The translations under genes and the position numbers were made by a program. A stretch of DNA of 50,260 nt from Paracoccus acridae (GTDB lineage: Bacteria > Pseudomonadota > Alphaproteobacteria > Rhodobacterales > Rhodobacteraceae). The notes beneath the pieces are model-generated. The model was not told the origin of the DNA and did no database searches. It saw only the letters and a list, made by a program, of their open reading frames with translations. Shown piece after piece: positions 1-7,907 of the stretch (within the stretch, counting starts at the first letter, position 1; the number at the start of each line of letters is the position of its first letter). The DNA is taken from assembly GCF_014642735.1 (NCBI RefSeq), contig NZ_BMIV01000016.1, forward strand, positions 1 through 50,260, written 5' to 3'.

Positions 1-321
1 TCCGAAGAGCCCGGCGGCAGCGTCATTCGAGGCCACGACCGTCCCGTCCCCCATCAGGACCAGGGCAGCGCCCAGCATCGAGGACAGCAGATCGTTCGCC
101 CGACGCAGCTCGGCCGCCTGCAGCTGCTCCAGGATCTGCAGCACTCCGGCGATCTGATGGGCAAAGGCGGGACCTGCAAATTCTGCCAGGCGCGGCTGGC
201 TCATGCCGGCACGCTCCATCTGCGCGTCCCAGGCCGCGATCAGTTCATCGACACGTTCAGGGCTAACCGAGGCATCCAGAAAATGCTCGACCAGTTGCCA
301 GGATCGAACCTTGTCTTCCAT
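1..321 (-). CDS. N-terminal part of a PAS-containing (probably LuxR-type) regulator, runs off left edge
   Basis: An uninterrupted reading frame of 107 codons starts at the ATG at 319-321 and leaves the window at base 1. An AAAGGGGG Shine-Dalgarno lies about 5 bases before the start. The first ~75 residues are helical (MEDKVRSWQLVEHFLDASVS...). The last ~30 (LVLMGDGTVVASNDAAAGLFG) look like the opening strand and helix of a PAS fold. This arrangement is common in LuxR-family regulators of Rhodobacterales, whose C-terminal HTH would lie outside the window. That family assignment is inference; the coding frame itself is clear. Confidence 0.6.
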   Translation of the reverse strand, partial: MEDKVRSWQLVEHFLDASVSPERVDELIAAWDAQMERAGMSQPRLAEFAGPAFAHQIAGVLQILEQLQAAELRRANDLLSSMLGAALVLMGDGTVVASNDAAAGLFG

Positions 322-413
322 GGCCGCCCCCTTTGGACGAACAGTGTCTCACCGACCAACTGCCCGATCAATTGCTGAGCCGGGTCGGGGGAGCTGATAA
401 AGCGCGGCCAAGA

Positions 414-932
414 TCAGGCGAAAAGGTCGAGCGGCGGCAGGGTCATGACATTGGGCCCGGCCACTGTCCAATCCTGCGCACCGGCTACACCCAGCAACAC
501 GATGGTGGCGGAATTGGTCAGGGTCAGGATCGTGTCCGTCCTGCCGTCCAGATCGACATCTGTGCGCAGGGTCATGTTCGTGTTGACCCTCAGGCCGTCG
601 CCCAATGCCAGCTGATCCACTCCGACCCGGAAATCCCGCACCGTGTCCGTGGCAGTGCCGTCGGCGGCACGAAAGACGAAGTAGTCCGTTCCCGAACCGC
701 CTGCCAGCACGTCGGCCCCCGATCCGCCCAATAGCCAGTCTGTGCCGGACGCGCCCCGAAGATAGTCGGATCCCGACTCGCCCAACAGAGTGTCGTTGCC
801 ATACCCGCCATAGATGTTGTCAGCGCCGGCGCGGCCATAGATCAGATCTTTCCCGTCGCCGCCCCACAGGAGGTCAGCGCTGCTGGTCCCCAGCAATGTA
901 CCCCCAAGATCACTTGCAAACCTGATTGCCAT
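414..932 (-). CDS. Small RTX (hemolysin-type) calcium-binding protein
   Basis: 172 residues. From about residue 23 there are seven consecutive GGxGxDxxx-type nonapeptides (GGDGKDLIY, GRAGADNIY, GGYGNDTLL, GESGSDYLR and so on), the calcium-binding beta-roll of RTX proteins. The C-terminal ~70 residues are Asp/Thr/Leu-rich and end PPLDLFA, which resembles the uncleaved secretion region of type I substrates. There is no N-terminal signal peptide, as expected for type I secretion. I chose the ATG at 932 because GGGAGGA precedes it by 5 bases; in-frame starts further upstream at 968 and 1058 are less convincing. No ABC/MFP secretion genes lie nearby, so the exporter must be elsewhere. It is far shorter than RTX enzymes or adhesins and has no recognisable effector domain. 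Confidence 0.75.
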   Translation of the reverse strand: MAIRFASDLGGTLLGTSSADLLWGGDGKDLIYGRAGADNIYGGYGNDTLLGESGSDYLRGASGTDWLLGGSGADVLAGGSGTDYFVFRAADGTATDTVRDFRVGVDQLALGDGLRVNTNMTLRTDVDLDGRTDTILTLTNSATIVLLGVAGAQDWTVAGPNVMTLPPLDLFA

Positions 933-1641
933 CGGATCCTCCCGTTGCTCATCTGGAGCCGTGCTCATGATAAGTCGAGGATGATCCCGCGCGCCCCGTC
1001 GCGCATCTATCAGATGATATAAGGACGGTCCTGATGACAAATGCCGGGTGGGGGCCAAAGCGTGGTGCTCAGATGCTTCTACTCCCTCTACGTCAAGGCG
1101 CTGCTGTCCTCACTGTCCTCGGCGAAAGCGCTTATCGTCGATCTGTGCATTTAGATTGATCAACCAGATTGAACGATTGGGTTTGGTAAGACGCCGGTTG
1201 GTATGGCAGACGCGCTGCCCGCAAGGCGGGTCCGAAGGAATGGCCGTATGACCCGTTTGTTCGAAACAGGCCATAAATCGAGTGAGGCAGTCAAGTTGAC
1301 CGCATGAATGTAAAATTTGATACAATAACCAAGATTATGGAACACACTGGCTCATGAAGAGGTCAACAGCCTAGGGCGGAATGGCCTCCACTAGACCAAG
1401 TTGATCCTGTGAGCACGCCGTTCTTTGAGCAGTGTGTCCAAATCAGGCACAATCCGACTGAACTTGCCCGGTACATAAAGGATGATCGTTGGCGTATAAA
1501 CACGTACTTGCCCGAAGTCGCCGCAAAGCTTGACGACATAGCTACGGTCAACGGAAGTGCTATACGGAAACAGCTAGGCAAGAATTCTCCCGCTCGAACA
1601 CATCAATCATCATGGGTAGCAAGGTCATTCGCACAGTTTCC
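933..1641. other. Gene-poor, AT-richer stretch with one unidentified short reading frame
   Basis: About 700 bases with lower GC and no convincing G/C third-position bias. The only frame with protein-like composition is on the plus strand from GTG 1409 to a stop at 1678 (89 codons; begins STPFFEQCVQIRHNPTELAR). It runs into the IS end at 1642, so it may be a fragment of a gene cut by the insertion. I do not recognise it. The rest, including the ~450 bases upstream, shows nothing I can name. Confidence 0.35.
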
Positions 1642-1872
1642 TGAGCTACTCCCCGATCCTGGACAGCTTTCCGGCTGATTTAAGCTACTGCCTGGGCCTG
1701 CTGATCGGTTTCGATATTGTTGAAGTAGACCACGGCGGGCGGTTGTCCGCTATGGGCGGCGTGAGGCCGCTGGTGGTTGTAGAAGGTGATCCAGTGGTTG
1801 CTTGCGGCCTTGGCCTGCGATCCTGTTTCCCAGGCGTACAGGTAAAGGCGTGAGAAACTCTCCTCACAGCCG
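1642..1872 (-). mobile_element. Remnant of an IS3-family insertion sequence (right end)
   Basis: The segment starts with TGAGCTACTCCCCGATCCTG (1642 onward), which looks like the TGA-starting terminal inverted repeat of IS3-family elements. It continues into the C-terminus of an IS3-type OrfB read on the minus strand. The other end, OrfA and most of OrfB are missing. The homology stops about 45 bases short of the livF-type stop codon. The element cannot move by itself. Its presence next to an AT-rich gene-poor patch marks an old rearrangement point. Confidence 0.65.
1680..1872 (-). pseudogene. C-terminal fragment of IS3-family transposase OrfB
   Basis: The minus-strand frame ending in TAA at 1680-1682 reads ...SFSRLYLYAWETGSQAKAA, then NHWITFYNHQRPHAAHSGQP, then PAVVYFNNIETDQQAQAVA. 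The WITFYNHQRPHAAHSGQPPAVVY part is the hallmark C-terminal tail of the rve (DDE) integrase domain in IS3-family OrfB, just past the catalytic Glu. Only ~60 codons remain of an expected ~270-300, with no start codon and no DDE residues, so it is a dead fragment. Confidence 0.7.
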
Positions 1873-1916
1873 AAGTCGCATCCGGGCGAGCGCGTCCGGC
1901 ATAATTCGCCGCAGGG

Positions 1917-2612
1917 TCAGACGTGCAGGAAGCGGGTCTTCACGTCGGGGGTGGCGATCAGTTCGGGCGTCGTGCCTGTCCAGACCACGCGGCCCTTCTC
2001 GATCACCACGTGGCGGTCGGCAAAACGGGCAAGCGCGTCCACGTTCTTGTCGATGATCAGGATCGCCTCGCCCTCGGCCTTGAGGTGGCGCAGGCAGGAC
2101 CAGATCTCCTCGCGGATCAGGGGCGCAAGGCCCTCGGTCGCCTCGTCCAGGACGATCAGCGCGGGATTGGTCATCAGCGCCCGGCCCACTGCCAGCATCT
2201 GCTGTTCGCCGCCCGACAGTTGGTCGCCCATGTTGCGGCGGCGTTCCTTGAGCCGGGGGAACAGGGCATAAACCTTGTCCAGCGTCCATTTGGCCTTGCC
2301 ACGCGCGCGGGCGGTGGCGATCAGGTTTTCCTCGACCGTGAGGGGTGCGAAGACCTGGCGGCCTTCGGGCACGAGGCCCAGGCCCGCGCGGGCAACCAGA
2401 TGGGGGGCCGCCGCCGTCAGGTCGCGCCCGTCGATGCTGACGCGCCCGCCGCGCGGACGCAGAAGCCCGAAGATCGACCGCACCGTGGTCGTCTTGCCCA
2501 TGCCGTTGCGGCCCAAAAGCGTCACCACCTCGCCGCGCGCGACCGAGAGGTCGATCCCGAACAGCACCCGGCTGTCGCCATAGGACGCCTGCAACCCTTC
2601 AACCGTCAGCAT
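1917..2612 (-). CDS. LivF-type ABC transporter ATP-binding protein
   Basis: 231 residues, usual LivF length. Walker A is GRNGMGKT (34-41), the signature is LSGGEQQ (133-139) and Walker B is ALIVLDEAT (152-160). It is one of two ATPases energising a Liv/HAAT-family importer. Its ATG overlaps the stop of the upstream livG-type gene as TGATG, so translation is coupled, and it is the last gene of the five-gene operon. The substrate cannot be read from the ATPase. Branched-chain amino acids, amides, urea or aromatic acids are all handled by this family. Confidence 0.9.
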   Translation of the reverse strand: MLTVEGLQASYGDSRVLFGIDLSVARGEVVTLLGRNGMGKTTTVRSIFGLLRPRGGRVSIDGRDLTAAAPHLVARAGLGLVPEGRQVFAPLTVEENLIATARARGKAKWTLDKVYALFPRLKERRRNMGDQLSGGEQQMLAVGRALMTNPALIVLDEATEGLAPLIREEIWSCLRHLKAEGEAILIIDKNVDALARFADRHVVIEKGRVVWTGTTPELIATPDVKTRFLHV

Positions 2613-3364
2613 CAGGCCGCCTCCTCTCCCAGATAGGCTGCGCGGACCTTGGCATCCGCGCGCACGTCGGACGGGGTGCCGCTGGCTACGATCTGGCCAT
2701 AGACCAGCACCGAGACCATGTCCGCCAAGGCAAAGACCGCATCCATGTCATGTTCGATCAGGACCATCGTCACACGGTTCTTCAGGCGACCGAACATGTC
2801 CACAAGATGGGCGGCTTCCTCGTGCCCCGTGCCGGCCAGCGGCTCGTCCAGAAGCAGCAGCCGGGGCCGCGTGGCAAGCGCCACGGCCAGTTCCAACTGG
2901 CGCTTCTCGCCATGGCTCAGCGATCCGGCCAGCCTGCGACTGCGGTCCGCAAGTCCGACATCGGCCAGACAGGCCATGGCCTGGTCGTTCAGCGCCCGTT
3001 CGGACGCGGCGGGGCGAAGGAAACGGAACGACGACCCCTCGCGCGCCTGGACGGCAAGCGCCACGTTTTCCAGCACGCTGAAGCTGGGCAGCAGCGTGGT
3101 CAGCTGGAACGACCGCGCCAGCCCCCGGCGCACGCGGCCGGCCATGTCCAGCCGGGTGATGTCCTGCCCCGCATAGACCACCCGCCCGCTGTCGGGCCGA
3201 AGCTGCCCCGACAGTTGCGAGATCAGCGTGGTCTTTCCCGCGCCGTTGGGTCCGATGATGGCGTGAAGCTGGCCTTCGTGAACATCCAGCGAAACGTCCT
3301 GCGTGACCTTCAGCGCGCCATAGGACTTGCTCAGGTTCTGCACGCTCAGCAGCGGTTCGGTCAT
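2612..3364 (-). CDS. LivG-type ABC transporter ATP-binding protein
   Basis: 250 residues. Walker A is GPNGAGKT (38-45), the signature is the variant LSHGE (149-153) and Walker B is RLLLLDEP (168-175). The C-terminus carries the LivG-type extension ending AAYLGEEAA. The ATG at 3364 overlaps the livM-type stop as ATGA. It pairs with the LivF-type ATPase downstream. A much longer open frame extends upstream through the permease gene, but the ATGA-coupled start gives the usual family length. Confidence 0.9.
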   Translation of the reverse strand: MTEPLLSVQNLSKSYGALKVTQDVSLDVHEGQLHAIIGPNGAGKTTLISQLSGQLRPDSGRVVYAGQDITRLDMAGRVRRGLARSFQLTTLLPSFSVLENVALAVQAREGSSFRFLRPAASERALNDQAMACLADVGLADRSRRLAGSLSHGEKRQLELAVALATRPRLLLLDEPLAGTGHEEAAHLVDMFGRLKNRVTMVLIEHDMDAVFALADMVSVLVYGQIVASGTPSDVRADAKVRAAYLGEEAA

Positions 3365-4350
3365 TTCGCGTCCCTTGTCAGGTTGAGACGGCGCAGCAGG
3401 CCCGACAGCCCTCCGGGCGAGAACAGCGCCACCGCCACAAGGATCAGGCCGAAGCCCAAGCGCCAGTGTTCGGAAAAGCGCGCAAGCCCTTCCTCCAGCG
3501 CGATGGTAAGAAGCGCGCCGCCCATTGCGCCGGTCAGGCTGCCGACGCCGCCCAGGACCAGCATCACGATCATCTCGCCCGAGCGATGCCAGCTCATGTA
3601 GGCGGGCGAGACATAGATCGCCTGGTTGGCCAGCAACACGCCGGCGACGGAACAGATGCAGCCCGCGATGACATAGGCGGTCAACTGATAAGGGAAGGGC
3701 CGGAAGCCGATGGCCTGCATCCGCAGCGCGCTTTCGCGGGTGCCGGTCAGCACGCGGCCAAAGCGCGACAGGGTCAGCCGGTAAAGCCCGGCAAAGACCA
3801 GGACCAGCAGCACCAGCGTGGTGTAGAACATCCCCTGCGCCCCTTGCAGCAAGGGCATTCCCAGGATCGTCGAGCGGGCGGTCAGCGCCACCCCGTCGTC
3901 GCCGCCCAGGGCCGAGAAGGACACGAAGAAGAAGAACGCCATCTGCCCGAAGGCCAGCGTTATCATGATGAAGTAGACGCCGCGCGTCCGCAGGCTGATC
4001 GCGCCCGTGACGGTGGCGAAGATTGCCGATGCGGCGACCCCGGCCAGCAGTTGCAGGACCAGGTCGTTCACGCCTGCCCGCGACAGGATCGCCACGGCAT
4101 AGGCGCCGAAGCCCAGATAGGCGGCATGACCGAAAGACACCATGGCCCCATAGCCGAGGATCAGATCCAGCGACAGCGCGGCGATGGCGAAGACCATCAT
4201 GCGGGTCGCGACAACGATCAGGAAGGGTTCGCCCAAGAAGTGGGCGACCGGCGGAACGACGGCCATGACGGCAAAGATGCACAGCGCCAGCTTCAGCCGT
4301 CCGGCAAGTCTGGGGCGCGTGGGCGCAAGGGTCTGGGTCTTGTCGGTCAT
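3361..4350 (-). CDS. LivM-type ABC transporter permease
   Basis: 329 residues with about nine hydrophobic segments. LDLILGYGAMVSFGHAAYLGFGAYA (two spans around residues 55-80) is the conserved LivM feature, and GGVGSLTGAMGGA near the C-terminus is the cytoplasmic coupling-loop region. ATG 4350 overlaps the livH-type stop (ATGA), and its own stop overlaps livG. It forms the heterodimeric membrane channel with the LivH-type protein in the inner membrane. Confidence 0.9.
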   Translation of the reverse strand: MTDKTQTLAPTRPRLAGRLKLALCIFAVMAVVPPVAHFLGEPFLIVVATRMMVFAIAALSLDLILGYGAMVSFGHAAYLGFGAYAVAILSRAGVNDLVLQLLAGVAASAIFATVTGAISLRTRGVYFIMITLAFGQMAFFFFVSFSALGGDDGVALTARSTILGMPLLQGAQGMFYTTLVLLVLVFAGLYRLTLSRFGRVLTGTRESALRMQAIGFRPFPYQLTAYVIAGCICSVAGVLLANQAIYVSPAYMSWHRSGEMIVMLVLGGVGSLTGAMGGALLTIALEEGLARFSEHWRLGFGLILVAVALFSPGGLSGLLRRLNLTRDAK

Positions 4351-5270
4351 CGCGCCACGGTCCGCCCGAACAGACCGGCGGGACGCCAGAACAGCACCGC
4401 CGCCATCAGGATATAGACCAGCATCGGCGCAATGGTTCGGCCCGCCTGCGCGGCTGCGGCCGGGTCCATCATGGACTTGAGGATGATGGGCCCGAACATC
4501 CTGCCCAGCGTATCGACGATGCCGACCAGAAGCGCCGCGCAGAAGGCGCCCTTGACCGAGCCCACGCCGCCGATCACGATCACCACGAAGGTCAGGATCA
4601 GGATGCTGTCCCCCATGCCGGGATCGACCGACAGGATCGGCGACACGATGGCCCCCGCAAAACCCGCCAGCATGGCCCCGACCGCAAAGACCAGCATGAA
4701 CAAGCGGTTGATGTCGGTCCCAAGCGCGGAAACCATCGACCGGTTCGCCGCCCCCGCCCGCAACAGCATGCCGACACGGGTGCGGGCGATCACGAACCAG
4801 AGACCCAGGGCGACCGCGAGGCCCAGGCCGATCACGGCCAGCCGATAGACGGGATAACGCATCGGACCCGCCAGCGGGATCGAACCCGACAGCATCTCGG
4901 GCATGGCGACCGACAGCGGAGCCGAGCCCCACAGGATGCGGACCAGTTCGGACAGGACCAGCACAAGGCCGAAGGTCGCCAGAACCTGGTCCAGGTGCGA
5001 TCGGTCATAAAGCCTTCGGAAGACCAGCAGTTCCAGCACCAGCCCGACCGCCAGCGTCAGCGGCAGCACCATCGCCAGCGACAGCCAGAAATTGCCGGTC
5101 GTGCCCATCATCATGGCCATGACATAGCCGCCCACCATGTACAGCACGCCATGCGCCAGGTTGATGAAGTCCATGATGCCGAAGACCAGCGTCAGGCCGG
5201 CAGCCACGAGAAACAGCAGGATCCCGAACTGGGCGCCGTTCAGAAGCTGCAGAAGGAAGAGATTGAACAT
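4347..5270 (-). CDS. LivH-type ABC transporter permease
   Basis: 307 residues and very hydrophobic. The N-terminal FNLFLLQLLNGAQFGILLFL helix and GIMDFINLAHGVLYMVGGYV segment are typical of LivH. VVIVIGGVGSVKGAFCAALL is the coupling region. A Shine-Dalgarno AAGGA sits 6 bases before ATG 5270. It is separated from the binding-protein gene by ~80 bases and ATGA-coupled to livM. One oddity is the stretch of ~30 residues around 255-285 (MMDPAAAAQAGRTIAPMLVY), which is long and alanine-rich for LivH. Confidence 0.9.
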   Translation of the reverse strand: MFNLFLLQLLNGAQFGILLFLVAAGLTLVFGIMDFINLAHGVLYMVGGYVMAMMMGTTGNFWLSLAMVLPLTLAVGLVLELLVFRRLYDRSHLDQVLATFGLVLVLSELVRILWGSAPLSVAMPEMLSGSIPLAGPMRYPVYRLAVIGLGLAVALGLWFVIARTRVGMLLRAGAANRSMVSALGTDINRLFMLVFAVGAMLAGFAGAIVSPILSVDPGMGDSILILTFVVIVIGGVGSVKGAFCAALLVGIVDTLGRMFGPIILKSMMDPAAAAQAGRTIAPMLVYILMAAVLFWRPAGLFGRTVAR

Positions 5271-5351
5271 CTGTCGTCCTTGGTTCGCACGCAGGGTCCG
5301 TCCGGCCCCGCAAAAGGGCCGGTCCGTCGGTTCCGCCGCCCGCAGGGGGCA

Positions 5352-6506
5352 TTATTTCATCGGACACTCATCGACATAGCTGTCGGACGCTGCGGTGAAG
5401 ACCTTCTCGACCACCGAGGTGCGATAGTTGCCCTCGTCATCCTTGATGGCCTTGGTCAGGTAGAAGTCCTGGATCGGGAAGTTGTTGGCCGCAAAGGCGA
5501 ACTCGCCGCGCAGGCTGGGGAAATCGGCGGCCTTCAGCGCGGCGCGCAGCGCCTCGCGGTCTTCGGTCCCGGCAGCTTCCACCGCGCTGTCGATCAGCAT
5601 CAGCGAGTCATAGGCCGCCATCGCATAAAGCGAGGGAACGCGGCCATAGGCGTCCTTGAAGCCTGCCACGAACTCGGCATTGCCGGGCGTGTCCAGGTCC
5701 GGCGCCCAGTTCGACCCGGTCAGCATGTCCAGTGCCGCGTCCTGTTCGGCGGGCAAGGTGGTTTCATCCACGGTGAAGGCCGACATCAGCGGGATCGAGG
5801 ACAGGCCCGCCTGGCCCCATTGCTTGACCAGGTTCACGCCCATCCCGCCCGGCATGAAGGCGTAAACGGCGGCAGGCTGGGCGGCGGCGATCTGGGCCAG
5901 TTCGGCCGAGAAGTCCAGCTGTCCCAGCGGCACGAACAGTTCGCCCGCGACCTCGCCCTTGTAGAGCGCCTTGAAGCCGTTCAGGCTGTCCTGCCCTGCC
6001 TGATAGTTGGGCGCCAGCAGATAGACATTCGCGATGCCCTGCTGGTTCATGTGCTCGGCCAGGACCTGCGGCATCTGGTCGTTCTGATAGGACACGACGA
6101 AGATGTCGGGATTGCAGTCCTTGCCGGCGAAGTTCGACGGCCCTGCATTCGGCGACACCAGGATGCCGCCGGCCTGGGTCACCGGTGCCGCGATGGCGGT
6201 CATGATGTTCGAGAAGATCGGCCCGATCACGAAATCCGCGCCCTGGCCTTCCACCAGTTCCCGGGCCTTCTGGGCGGCCACGTCGGGCTTGCCCTCGTCG
6301 TCGATGACGATGATCTCGGCCTCGCGCCCGCCGACCTTGCCGCCCAGTGCCTTTTCGGCAAGCAGCACGCCGTCACGGGCATGTTCGCCCAATACGGCAG
6401 GCGGGCCGGACAGCGTGACCAGCACGCCGATCTTCAGCGGTTCGTCGGCAAGGGCGACCGATGCAGCGGACAGCATCAGCGCGGAAGACAGGGCCATGAG
6501 GCGCAT
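5352..6506 (-). CDS. Liv-type periplasmic substrate-binding protein (first copy)
   Basis: 384 residues with a signal peptide (MRLMALSSALMLSAASVALA, cleavage after ~20). The mature protein opens EPLKIGVLVTLSGPPAVLGE, the type I periplasmic binding fold (Peripla_BP_6). AGGAG precedes the ATG by 8 bases. It is the first gene of the importer operon. It is closely similar to the binding protein at 9643-10812 over its whole length (shared GQLDFSAELAQIAA, YAFMPGGMGVN, GSNWAPDLDTP). The ligand is unknown; the aromatic-catabolism neighbourhood suggests an aromatic acid or related compound. Confidence 0.9.
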   Translation of the reverse strand: MRLMALSSALMLSAASVALADEPLKIGVLVTLSGPPAVLGEHARDGVLLAEKALGGKVGGREAEIIVIDDEGKPDVAAQKARELVEGQGADFVIGPIFSNIMTAIAAPVTQAGGILVSPNAGPSNFAGKDCNPDIFVVSYQNDQMPQVLAEHMNQQGIANVYLLAPNYQAGQDSLNGFKALYKGEVAGELFVPLGQLDFSAELAQIAAAQPAAVYAFMPGGMGVNLVKQWGQAGLSSIPLMSAFTVDETTLPAEQDAALDMLTGSNWAPDLDTPGNAEFVAGFKDAYGRVPSLYAMAAYDSLMLIDSAVEAAGTEDREALRAALKAADFPSLRGEFAFAANNFPIQDFYLTKAIKDDEGNYRTSVVEKVFTAASDSYVDECPMK

Positions 6507-6692
6507 CAGGCAAGCTCCTGTTGGGTGCTTTATCGTTTATTGCTTGAAACAATTTCATACATGAAGTTTCCAAAATGCAAGAAAAATATCTCGCCGGATG
6601 GAGATTGATGAACCTGAAGGCGTTCGGCGCGGCGTTGTCGAAGACTGGGTCTTGCAAGGACTTAACATGAAAACGGCGCGGGTCTTTCTGTT
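6507..6692 (-). promoter_or_regulatory. Upstream region of the Liv operon with a TTCAT-AC-ATGAA inverted repeat
   Basis: The 186 bases before the binding-protein gene are clearly AT-richer than their surroundings at 6527-6595. A short inverted repeat TTCATACATGAA (6554-6565) has 5-base arms around AC, with further partial symmetry (AA/TT) outside. It lies ~50 bases before the ATG, where a regulator could act on the operon. The adjacent AraC-family protein is a candidate binder; this is inference and the repeat is short. Confidence 0.35.
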
Positions 6693-7676
6693 TTACTCTT
6701 GAAGCAAACAGCGACGGCCATGCGCCTTCGCGGCTTGGGACGGCAATATGCCGAACCGCTGGCGATAATCCGATGAGAACTGGCCCATGTGGCCAAAGCC
6801 GCACCGCATCGCCAAGCCCGTCAGGCCGTCGCCGCCGATCCGTCCGGCCTCGATCTCGGCGCGGGCGCGATCAAGGCGCAGCGCCTTGAGGGCCAGCAGC
6901 GGCGTCGTCGCGCGATGGCTGCGAAAGGCGCGATAAAGGCTGCGGGTGCTGGTTCCCGCGGCCTCGGCGATAAGCGCGGGGGTCAGGTCCATGTCCAGAT
7001 GGGCTGCCATGAAGCGTTCGGCCCTGCGAAGGATGTCGGGACAGGGATCGGCGCCCGGCAGGGACAAACCGGCACATTCCGCGTCCAGGGCGGTGCCGAT
7101 CACGGTGATCAGCGCCTGCTCCATCGCGGCCTCGGCGCGTTGACCAGCCTGCCCTTCCGTCTGCTGCATCTCGATCTCGGCCAGCAGATAGTCCAGCAGG
7201 CGCAGCATCCGCGCAGCCGTTACAGAGGACAGGGCCACAGAAGGACGATCCCGGGCGATGCGCGTGAAAAGCGCAGCCCCACCCATGGCTTCCAGTTGCT
7301 GCTGCCTCAGATCGACGATCAACATGCGTGTGCCGGGTTGGAAATCCAGCAGGACCGACGAATCCGGCGCCACGACATGTGCCGCATCGCCCCGGACGAA
7401 ATGATGCGTCGCGCCCCGTCCGTCAGTGGCTGCAAAGCCGCCGCGCAAGGGGATCTGCAGCAGGGAAATTCCCTTTTCCCCCGAGACGCGAACCTGCGCG
7501 GGACCGCCCAACGAAACCGAGGTCAGGCCGACGCAGTCCAGCTTGCCATGCAGGATCTCGGTCCTGTAGCGGGTGCGGGCCCGGCCTTGGACGCGGCAGG
7601 GTCGCAGCAGGCCGGACATCGCGGCCTCGAATTCATCCAGCGAATCGGACCGACGCCAGAACTGCCGTTGCTGCAT
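6693..7676 (-). CDS. AraC-family transcriptional regulator
   Basis: 327 residues from ATG 7676, which has GGGGAGGG 5 bases upstream; a longer frame to 7733 is possible. The N-terminal ~190 residues resemble the AraC_binding_2 sensing domain (LHGKLDCVGLTSVSLGGPAQ, then a cupin-like IPLRGGF). The C-terminal ~100 hold two HTHs: LTPALIAEAAGTSTRSLYRAF, and GLTGLAMRCGFGHMGQFSSD followed by YRQRFGILPSQ, the AraC signature. It is divergent from the monooxygenase operon and sits just upstream of the Liv operon, so it plausibly controls one or both in response to an aromatic ligand. Target and ligand are inferred. Confidence 0.85.
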   Translation of the reverse strand: MQQRQFWRRSDSLDEFEAAMSGLLRPCRVQGRARTRYRTEILHGKLDCVGLTSVSLGGPAQVRVSGEKGISLLQIPLRGGFAATDGRGATHHFVRGDAAHVVAPDSSVLLDFQPGTRMLIVDLRQQQLEAMGGAALFTRIARDRPSVALSSVTAARMLRLLDYLLAEIEMQQTEGQAGQRAEAAMEQALITVIGTALDAECAGLSLPGADPCPDILRRAERFMAAHLDMDLTPALIAEAAGTSTRSLYRAFRSHRATTPLLALKALRLDRARAEIEAGRIGGDGLTGLAMRCGFGHMGQFSSDYRQRFGILPSQAAKAHGRRCLLQE

Positions 7677-7907
7677 GATCCCTCCCCTGACCAGGCTGCG
7701 CCTCATTCGACCTGCACAGGCGCAACAATGCAAGCACGTCGGCGGCCCCCGGATACTTTAGTTCTAAAACTTATCGGGGCGTGCCAAAATTTTCATCTTT
7801 GGCGCCACGCCGATGTTCTGGCGCTGTGGTGATAGCGCGGCATCGCCAAGGCCCTTTCACTGGCGGCAAGCCGGGACAAAGCCGGCACTGCAACAGGAGG
7901 GTGCCAC
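7677..7907. promoter_or_regulatory. Divergent promoter region between araC-type gene and monooxygenase operon
   Basis: 231 bases without a gene. The centre (7755-7800) is AT-richer and holds a small TTTAG-TT-CTAAA inverted repeat at 7758-7769. It must carry the promoters for both directions. I cannot point to firm -35/-10 boxes. The monooxygenase start is preceded by AGGAGG about 10 bases upstream. Confidence 0.35.

Noticed and set aside
2612..4282. Extended 556-codon version of the LivG-type protein
   Set aside because: The extra N-terminal residues are a shadow of the overlapping LivM-type permease; the ATGA-coupled ATG at 3364 gives the standard ATPase.
4995..6608. Plus-strand open frame of over 500 codons opposite the Liv binding-protein and permease genes
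   Set aside because: Antisense shadow; composition is low-complexity and the minus-strand genes have clear domains, signal peptide and ribosome sites.
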